Assembly (NCBI RefSeq): GCF_945859685.1
Contig: NC_079148.1
Span: 91,641,007 to 91,705,006 of the forward strand
Direction: 5' to 3'
DNA from: Eupeodes corollae
Taxonomy: Eukaryota; Arthropoda; Insecta; Diptera; Syrphidae
DNA length: 64,000 nt
This document shows positions 56,690 through 64,000 of the stretch, one piece after another. Made by a program: the position numbers and the translations under genes. How positions within the stretch are numbered: position 1 is the stretch's first letter; each line of letters starts with the position of its first letter. Under the pieces are notes generated by a model that worked only from the letters and a program-made list of their open reading frames with translations, was not told the DNA's origin and made no database searches.

Positions 56690-57796
56690 ATTCCATCCGA
56701 TTTTATAGAAAATTAATTTCAGATGAATGATTTTACCCTATGTCGATTTGTTCAATACATTTTTAGTTGAAAACAAATTTTAACCAATTTAAGTAGCATT
56801 TCCTAATTTTTTACAAATTGGATAAATGAAATTAATTTGAGAAATATCAAAAACCCATCATCAATTTTTACCAAATTTGCGTATTATCTTGTAGATTTTA
56901 TTTTTTTTAATGAAAAAACGGGCTGTTGGATTTTTATAAAAAAAACTACTGAGTATCGAAAACAATATTTTCTATGAATTAAAAAAGTTTGAAACAATAT
57001 TTTTAATTTTTGAAAAGCTATTTGAGTCGAAAGTAAATTGTTGCCAAATTTTAGTATTGTTTTTTGTTAGGTTTATATTTTTTTGTAAAACAAAATTTCC
57101 ATTAAATTTTTCTCAAAATTTTACCGAATGTTGACAACAATATTTTTCAAAAGATAAAAGCAGTGTAAAGCCAATAACATAAAGTTTCGAAAAGATATTT
57201 TAGCCGAAAATCAATTTTTACAAACTTTTGTAAAATTTTCTTTTAAGTTTTTATTTTTCTCAAAATTTTACCAGATGTGAAAAACGATATTTTTCGTTGC
57301 AAAAAAAATGTTTTAGAGATTGAATCCAAAAAAACATCATATTTTGTTCGTTAAATTTTTGAAGTGACAATTTTTTTTCAGTTTTTTATTTATAAAAAAA
57401 TCGTTAATTGGATTTTTTTTCAAAAAATATACTTGTTTTGGATCACTTTACAATATATTATATAAAATTTTATTTAAGTCTCTAGCGTTTTTGGTTCGTA
57501 AGATATTTAGGGTTAGCCAAAATTGTAACTTTTTTTTTAACTGCTATGGTAAAAAACCACACACTCAATTTTCTTAAGAGCCCTTTCTGCATTATTATCT
57601 GTACAACAAAATTTATTTGAAGTCGATATCTCTTCTTGTTCTTGAGGAGTGGAAGACGAAAAAAATGTCGCGAACTTACGTACACACGCACGCACAGACA
57701 TCTTTCTAAAAATCTATTATTTCGACTCTAGGGACCTTGAAACGTCGAAAAATGTCAAAATTTTCAATTTGACAAATCGGACCCATTACAAGTTAA
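56690..57796 (-). mobile_element. X9: foldback element arm, minus orientation
   Basis: Ends at the TTAA of 57793-57796 in reverse sense, with CAAATCGGACCCATTACA and GGGACCTTGAAACGTC just inside. The hairpin normally next to the TTAA is deleted. The rest is degenerate monomers (AAAATCAATTTTTACAAACT, GAAAAGATATTTTAGCCG). The inner end is missing at about 56690. Confidence 0.7.
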
Positions 57797-59200
57797 TAAA
57801 ATGCATATTAAAAGAGTTTTTAAAACAGTTGGAACCTACTGTACAAATACGAATTTGAAGGACTGTACATAAATCAAATAAAAGTGTAAAAAGGTCCACG
57901 ACTCATTTGTTTTTTGTTTAGTTTCAAAAAATTCTGAATTTTGTATAGAAACTTTTCAAGTTGACTATACACCACAAGTGTAACAATTACCAACAAATTG
58001 TTGGGAATGAATAATTAACAAGCAATGTGCCAACTTCTTGACAAATCCTATCATGTTTAAAAAAGGATTTCAATGCATACTCCATATTTATACAAAAAAC
58101 TAAATTTTGCTTCTTATTGGTACACTGGGCGTATGTGGACCATTTTTTACAAACTGAACACCTAAGACATGGATGACAAGGAATTATTATGAAAAAACAC
58201 ATGCTGCTTAAAATAAAGTCCTTAAATTCGAAATGAAGTTAAAGAAGTTTTCCTATTTTTCAATTTTTTAATTTTCATCGGGACACGGGCCTGTTTTGTC
58301 ACGATACCAAAAAAAAAAAAAAAAACAAAATATAAAATGTTCTACTTTTTAAAATTTTGACATTATTTTAAATTTAGTAAGAATCTTTTAAACTTGATTT
58401 AAATCATCTTTATGTTGTTGGTTTAAGTTTAAAAACTACAAATAAAACGTGTGCAGGAGGTCTAATCCTCCTACAACAAGATTCAGTCTTTTGGAATACT
58501 TCGAATTCATGTACTTTTGTACCTACCCTATTACACTCTAGCTTTAAGCTTTTTTCCATCAATTTTATTTCTTTATTTTTGTATTTTCCTCCTTTATATG
58601 GTAAAGCACAGCAACATGTTAAATAACACCGCTTATATCCTTCTTCATATAAGCGAACTATGTGTAGAAATACTTTTCCAATTTGACCAATTTAACCTTT
58701 GAAAGGAAATCATATATACGAATAAGTCTATGAAAGATAGGTCACCTATTTAACCGTTTTAACCTGTCTAAAATATCAATTATTGTAATGTTCCTTCATA
58801 CATTCCAAATGTTGTAGGAACAAGAAGTTTATTTCCTTTAGATAGGATTATTCTGATTATAGTTATCGTAGTTATTTTCCGTAAATAAATTTCACAATCC
58901 AAAGCTTATGAAATTTCTCAGTCTCTTTAAGGTAACCTACTTAATATTAAAGGAAGGGATAAAATATAAAATGGTAAGGTATCTACCAAAAATGGTAATC
59001 ATAACAATCGCATTTATTCAAAATAGTAAAATGCTCCTCACCAAAGTCTCATTCTAAAGTAGACGATCAAATTAACACAAAAATGGAATATACTATTATC
59101 TGCCTAATTACTGTACGAACTACTTCCCTCAAGCCTCACAAGTTGGTCGTTGGTAGTTGGTTTTGTTGGAGGTAGCTGCTATAGCCCATTGTTGTAGCCC
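57797..59200. other. Upstream region of the ftz-f1 beta exon
   Basis: No coding frame was supported and no known transposon family is present. This fits the distal promoter region of the gene. It contains a nuclear-receptor-type site at 58738 and T-rich tracts. Confidence 0.45.
58736..58748. promoter_or_regulatory. Candidate DHR3 (ROR-type) site
   Basis: ATAGGTCACCTAT contains the half-site AGGTCA in an A/T-rich 5' context and is symmetric apart from its central base. In Drosophila, DHR3 activates beta-ftz-f1 through AGGTCA-type sites; the match here is only by sequence and distance (about 2 kb upstream of the ATG). Confidence 0.4.
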
Positions 59201-59209
59201 ATAGCAGCT

Positions 59210-59217
59210 TATAAAAT
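59210..59217 (+). promoter_or_regulatory. TATA-like sequence upstream of ftz-f1 beta exon
   Basis: TATAAAAT is followed at the right distance by TTTTCATCAT (about 59241-59250), a weak initiator. Another initiator-type sequence, TTCAGTC, is at 59627. In an AT-rich genome such matches arise often, so the start site is uncertain. Confidence 0.25.
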
Positions 59218-60789
59218 GAAGCTTTTAATGTGCCAAAACTTTTTCATCATGCTTCCAGCAAGTTTCACTTTCGCTTTCGAAGCACAAAGTTATTGTGTGA
59301 GTGAATTTTATAGAATAGTGTGCTCTTTTGTATATAGATACAAATTATTATATTTCACAACACAATACAGACTCAAAGAAGAGCTACAATAATAATTCGA
59401 ATTCACAAGCACCAGCACAAGCTTCCCATATACCGTTTCCGTCCCGCGCACTATTTTATTCGTTTTCGTTTTGTTTTTGTTTTCATTTTTCATTTTCATT
59501 TCATCTGAAAGAGCTTTTTCCATTTATTCAAAAACACGTTTGGTGTTTCAGTGAGAGAAGAACGGTGATGACGACGCAGCAGCAGGCACTGCGACTGTGA
59601 GGTATTATGTGATATGGATAGATTGATTCAGTCGAGTTTTTCGAGAATACGTAATGAATGTGGAGTAGGTACCTACATTCGCGGGAATCCTAGCATTTAC
59701 TTAGTTTAGTCAATCGTGGACCGTGGCGGCTAGCAGTTGCACTTTTTTCAACTTCAACAGGGAATTATTATTATTATTGTTAATTACTACAAATCAAACA
59801 AACAAACAAGCAAACAAACAAATTAAAACAAAAAAACGTTTCAAAATATAAAAATAACCCCTCGAACTTTAATGCGTTAACTTTATTTTTTTGAATTCAA
59901 TTTCAATTTCATTTGTGATGATTACATATTGAATAACCTTCCCATCCGCCGAATTGCATTCCAATTCAATTTAAAGAAAAACAAAACAAAAATTAAAAAA
60001 AAAAAACATCTATCTACATCAACTTATGACCAAATCAAATATATATATATTTACAATATCAGCCCAAGGATTATGATAATTGTATATAATTTAGTGCGTG
60101 TATCGAAAAATATAAATATTTTATTTATCTATTTAAAACAACAAAGAGAAAAAGTTTTGCCTTTCAATTACATATTTTTGTAATTTGTAGTTTTATTTAT
60201 TCTATACAACAAAAACAACAACAACAAAATATCCAACCCATTTCTGTGTGTCTTAAAAAAAAACAAAAAAAAATATATAAATTCTTGTGTAAATAAAATA
60301 CACATTGTACCTATGAAAACGGAGTCCTTTCCGTCGTCGCGTCGTGTCGGTGAAGTAAAATAACATGTCGAATTATAGCTTCCACAAAAATATCAATGTT
60401 AACCTTTTTTTCGAGCTCAGTTTTGTGGAAAGTAAGAGCATAAGATTGGTGTACTTAAAAAACGCATTGATAATGCTTAAATAAATATAAAAAAATAAGT
60501 GAATCTTAAATTTTGTTATTATTATTTAGTCTTTTCTTATTTTGGTTTATTTGAAGAAGAAAAAATTAATATCCTTTAAAAAAACAAAAATACAACTTCT
60601 TATACAAATCAAGAAACATATTAATTCAGTGCAATAATTCCGAATTCAAAAACAAAATAAAATAGAAAAACAAAAAAAAAAAAACGAAAAACCAAACAAA
60701 ACGAATTTGATTATTATTTGATTTTATTTCCTCTAACTTTGAGTGATTTTTATAAAACTCATGATTCTTTGATGGTGTGTTTATAAAAA
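59218..60789 (+). other. ftz-f1: Presumed 5' UTR and proximal promoter of ftz-f1 beta
   Basis: A/T-rich sequence with runs of AACAAA and CAACAACAACAA typical of fly 5' UTRs, leading into the start codon. No splice acceptor with a good pyrimidine tract is obvious immediately before the ATG, so the exon may extend far upstream. The exact transcription start is not determinable here. Confidence 0.4.
59266..59276 (-). promoter_or_regulatory. Candidate Blimp-1 site near the ftz-f1 beta promoter
   Basis: The minus strand reads AAGCGAAAGTG, a full match to the recalled consensus (A/C)AG(T/C)GAAAG(T/C)(G/T). Blimp-1 is a known repressor of beta-ftz-f1 during the ecdysone response in Drosophila. The site lies 1.5 kb upstream of the ATG and some 50 bp downstream of the TATA-like sequence. 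Confidence 0.45.
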
Positions 60790-61771
60790 ATGTTATTAGA
60801 AATGGAGCAACAACAATCTGCAGCGTCGTTTATTTCGTCGCTTAATATGCCACCATTTTCAATGGGAAGCTTAGAACAACAGCCTTCTCCTAGTCCGGCT
60901 GTTGGGGCAACAACTCAATCTAGTGTTGTAAATAATACCTCAAATCAATCCACACAAAATATCGGAAACAATAATAACGATACTGATTCTCCTTCCATGA
61001 ATAATACCGATAATAATGTTTCTCAAAATGACTTTTCCACCTATGCAGTTGGGAATACCAATTTGCATTTGAATAATCCAACCAATAGCTTACATAATCA
61101 TCAACAGCAACAACAACAACAACAACAGCACCATCATCATCAGCAACAACAACAACAACTGCAGCAACAACAACAGCAACAACAACAACATCATCCAATT
61201 TACCAACAGAATCCAAATATTGCCAATTCAAATTTTTCATATTCGTACATTTACAATTTCGATTCACAATATATATTTCCAACAGGTTATCAAGATAACA
61301 CGTCTTCTCATTCTCAACAAAGCGTCGGAGGAAGTGGAAGTATAGTTGGAAATAATGGTCCAAATAGTACGGGCAATAATAGCAGTAGCAATGGCGGTGG
61401 CGGTAATGGAGGTGGAGGCGGTGTTGGTAGTGTGATAAGTGCGAATCCAAATAGTGGATATATATCACTTATACCGCCACCAGTTGGTACAACAGGCTCC
61501 ACTGGCCATGGTGGAGGCGGCAATGGCGAAGGGATCGACTTTAAGCATCTCTTTGAAGAGCTGTGTCCTGTTTGTGGTGACAAAGTTAGTGGATATCATT
61601 ATGGACTCTTAACGTGTGAATCCTGTAAGGGTTTTTTCAAAAGAACCGTTCAAAATAAAAAAGTATATACGTGTGTAGCTGAAAGATCTTGTCATATTGA
61701 TAAAACACAACGCAAAAGATGTCCATATTGCCGTTTTCAAAAATGTCTAGAAGTTGGAATGAAATTAGAAG
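60790..61771 (+). CDS. ftz-f1: Nuclear receptor FTZ-F1, beta-isoform N-terminal exon (partial)
   Basis: NR5A-class nuclear receptor that binds DNA as a monomer (YCAAGGYCR) and sets competence in the ecdysone hierarchy and moulting. The start MLLEMEQQQSAASFISSLN matches the recalled Drosophila beta-FTZ-F1 N-terminus, and residues 150-170 (SYSYIYNFDSQYIFPTGYQD) also match it, which separates the gene from Hr39. Between them are Asn-rich and poly-Gln/His tracts (about 98-137), followed by Gly/Ser/Asn-rich sequence. The DNA-binding domain starts near residue 257: Cys 259, 262, 276, 279 form finger 1 with P-box CESCKG, and Cys 295, 301, 311, 314 form finger 2. The exon ends after MKLE plus one base at the donor AG|GTAAGT (61771/61772). 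The FTZ-F1 box and ligand domain must lie beyond the window. ATG context AAAA is favourable. Confidence 0.95.
61083..61200 (+). repeat. CAG/CAA repeat coding poly-Gln
   Basis: Mixed CAA and CAG codons with a CAT run encode long Gln and His tracts in the FTZ-F1 N-terminus. Such tracts vary between fly species. Confidence 0.9.
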
Positions 61772-63184
61772 GTAAGTTTCTTTAAAAAAAAAAGATTAAA
61801 ATCATACAAAAATTATAAGAGTCTTGCAAAAATTTTAGGGTCAGGGAATTAACTTTAAATTATTTGTGTTTTTATGTTCACTTTTAGCCTTTGGCTTTTG
61901 GCCTTCGACTTGTTTTTTGATTTTGCAAAATTTGACCTTGAGTCCATATTAATGCGTTAAAGATTCCTCCCATGATCTTACTTTTTCCTTTAAGATTATA
62001 ACGAATATGTTCCACGATAACAATTTAAATTTGGTTCGAGAAATATTAATGGGTTCCACAATTTTGTGCAGAAACCATTTTTAATTTCTGAGTTAAGAGA
62101 TAAAATAAATAGTTCTTGATACATATTTTAAAATTAAAGGTGTAAAAATTTGTTTAGGAAGGATTTTTGTTTTATTTAAAAATTTAAAAAGTAGATATGA
62201 ATACGTTCCACATAGTTTTTCACGATTTTATCTTACCACTCCTTAGTCATGTGATCTAAAGCTTTGTAATCACGTGTTGTAAAATTTATTAAAAGTGTTT
62301 TTATTTCTTACAACGATCATGAGACAGAAAGAGATGTAAAATAATATTCATTTACTATTTTGTTCCACAGTAAATTATTATTCAATTTTTGAGTTTATTT
62401 GCAAAGGAAAAAATTTGTACTTTGCACTTCACAACTTTTGATTTGAACCAAAGGAGAAAACCAATTTACGGACAATTTTTAACATTTCACTTCCACAAGT
62501 TTTTTTTGAAACCAAATGCAGATTTTTTGCGTGTTATTTATTTTTCATTCCACGGCTAATATTTCACGCAAATTTTTTTATTTATAAAAAATTTTGGAAC
62601 ATTTTTACTTCAATAAGTCTAAATAATATTTTTGGATCGTAAAGTTGATGATTTTGCAAGGAATGTTCAAAATAAAACATAAGTTCCACAATCCATTAGC
62701 CGTCAATTTATTACTTTCTACTTGTGAATATGAAGTTTAAAGTTCTTAATTAATTATTTTTACTATTTTGAGCAATGATCAGTAACTCGTAGAATTTAAG
62801 AACTGTCGATTTTGATATTTTGTAAGAGATGAAATTGTTTCATCATAAAGCTCAGGTTACACTAAATATTACTTACATACGTTCCACAATCCATTAACCG
62901 TCAATTTATTACTTTCTAGCTGTGGATATAAAGTTTAAAGTGCTTACTGAATAATTTTTGGACAATGATTTCTAACTCTTAGACTTTTAGAACTGTCGAT
63001 TTTGATATTTTGTAAGAGATGAAATTGTTTTATCATAAATCTCAGGTTACACTCAATATTACTTAAATACAAATTTACCCACAGCTAATTATATTCATAA
63101 ACGTTAAATTGTTTAATTATTTATTTTATGTTTATCTGCAATTCTCAAAAAGCCTTTATGTTTTAATTGTTTTCATTGAATTAC
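61772..63184 (+). other. ftz-f1: ftz-f1 intron following the DNA-binding-domain exon
   Basis: Begins GTAAGTTTCTTT at the donor. AT-rich with no coding frame. Contains a directly repeated ~195-bp block at 62681-63070. Confidence 0.8.
62681..63070 (+). repeat. Tandem duplication of ~195 bp in the intron
   Basis: Copy 1 is at 62681-62879 and copy 2 at 62880-63070. Both contain GTTCCACAATCCATTA, CGTCAATTTATTACTTTCTA, AACTGTCGATTTTGATATTT and CTCAGGTTACACT. Divergence is moderate, with small indels in the middle. Confidence 0.9.
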
Positions 63185-63363
63185 AAGATGCGTGATCATT
63201 CACCTCCAAAAGTAATTCTTGTTATGAAAACTACTTTCTCAGATTACAAGTTCGGATTCGGCATAAAAACTGTAGGTTCCCTCCATCCCTTAAATGACTC
63301 ACCACATAGGAATTGTTGAGAGTTGTAAGTCGCCCTAGTTCTTAACTGGTTTTAGTTTTTTGC
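63185..63363 (+). mobile_element. tRNA-derived SINE fragment in the ftz-f1 intron
   Basis: Contains AAAGTAATTCTTGTTATGAA, TTCGGATTCGGCATAAAAAC, TAGGAATTGTTGAGAGTTGT and a shortened GTCGCCCTAGTTCTTAACTG block, matching the SINE body. Head and tail are missing or diverged. Confidence 0.75.
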
Positions 63364-63379
63364 GTCATTCAAAATTTTA

Positions 63380-64000
63380 AAAAAATGGCCGTTGCATTGC
63401 TGTCACTTGAAAAGTTGTTCTTAATTTCTGACATTCACAATTTTGACATCCTGCGCAATAGTTGTACACAAAAAAAAATGGCGGATGAATTGCTGTCACT
63501 TGTAAAGTTGTTCTTAATTTCTGACATTCACAATTTTGACATCCTGCGCAATAGTTGTACACAAAAAAATGGCCGTTGCATCGCTGTCACTTGAAAAGTC
63601 GTTCTAAATTTCTGACATTAGCACTTTTGACATCCTGCGCAATAGTTGTACACAAAAAAATGGCGGTTGCATCGCTGTCACTTGAAAAGTCGTTCTAAAT
63701 TTCTGACATTAGCACTTTTGACATCCTGCGCAATAATTGTACACAAAAAAATGGAGGTTGTATTGCTGTCACTTGAAAAGTCGTTCTAAATTTCTGACAT
63801 TCACAATTTTGACATCCTGCGCAATAGTTGTACACAAAAGAATGGCCGTTGCATCGCTGTCACTTGAAAAGTCGTTCTAAATTTCTGACATTAGCACTTT
63901 TGACATCCTGCGCAACAGTTGTACACAAAAAAGGGCGGTTGCATTGCTGTCATTTGAAAAGTCGTTCTGAATTTCTGACTTTCATAATTTTAAAATCCTT
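63380..64000 (+). repeat. 91-bp minisatellite
   Basis: Units begin at about 63385, 63478, 63569, 63660, 63751, 63842 and 63932, each with ATGGCCGTTGCATTGCTGTC-like sequence, CACTTGAAAAG, TTTCTGACATT and CATCCTGCGCAATAGTTGTA. The period is 90-93 bp, with seven units, the last incomplete at the window end. Open frames seen in it are by-products of the repeat. Confidence 0.95.

Noticed and set aside
60920..61583. Long minus-strand frames opposite the ftz-f1 exon
   Set aside because: They are by-products of the CAG/CAA and GGN repeats on the coding strand and have no known domain.
63377..63594. Short frames with repeated SDIHNFDILRNSCTQK or NYCAGCQNCECQKL
   Set aside because: They are translations of the 91-bp minisatellite.
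1..64000. CRISPR arrays, operons, rRNA genes or viral genes
   Set aside because: None is visible; the window is clearly insect nuclear DNA, and its tandem repeats have no spacer structure.

Overview
This window looks like AT-rich intergenic or intronic DNA from a higher fly (Diptera, Brachycera). The strongest marker is one exon on the + strand at 60790-61771. It encodes the N-terminus and both zinc fingers of the nuclear receptor FTZ-F1 in its beta-isoform form, and ends at a perfect splice donor (AG|GTAAGT). Insect microsatellites and many degenerate retrotransposons and DNA transposons agree with this. No other single-copy host gene could be recognised. In Drosophila the beta promoter lies downstream of the alpha promoter, so the 60 kb upstream may be the first alpha intron; that is inference.

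Layout. 0-3.2 kb: a decayed piggyBac transposase abutting a non-LTR retrotransposon (LINE A). 4-5.5 kb: LINE D with reverse transcriptase and RNase H remnants. 5.6-9.3 kb: foldback elements called X here, a long hairpin and an internally deleted mariner. 9.2-17.5 kb: two tandem units of LINE B plus flank plus X; a 1,024-bp Mutator-like element with a 10-bp target duplication sits in unit 1. 17.5-20 kb: low-copy AT-rich DNA with microsatellites. 20.3-24.9 kb: a four-level nest, Tc1-like transposon > tRNA-derived SINE > LINE C > 209-bp TA-flanked MITE. 25.3-28.5 kb: LINE D with a SINE, LINE B and a mariner fragment. 28.9-36.3 kb: mostly unassigned, with LINE fragments. 36.3-38.9 kb: a second SINE with LINE C inserted at the same SINE position. 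39.2-47.6 kb: X elements, a PIF/Harbinger piece inside a SINE and a further SINE. 47.6-50.9 kb: low-copy DNA. 50.9-52.7 kb: LINE A with a 592-codon open reverse transcriptase frame. 53-57.8 kb: LINE E, LINE B, a Tc1-like fragment and X. 57.8-60.8 kb: low-copy DNA and presumed 5' UTR of ftz-f1. 61.8-64 kb: intron with a duplicated block, a SINE and a 91-bp minisatellite.

Most notable: LINE C sits, in two copies with different 5' truncations, in the same place in the tRNA-like head of two separately inserted SINEs, with matching 12-15-bp target duplications. This suggests a non-LTR retrotransposon that targets a tRNA or tRNA-like anticodon-arm sequence. Also notable are the TTAA-flanked foldback family X, whose long arms carry ~175-bp tandem monomers and sequences close to the FTZ-F1 binding site, and candidate Blimp-1 and DHR3 sites upstream of the beta-ftz-f1 exon. 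LINE clade names are from recognition of protein motifs only and are provisional.
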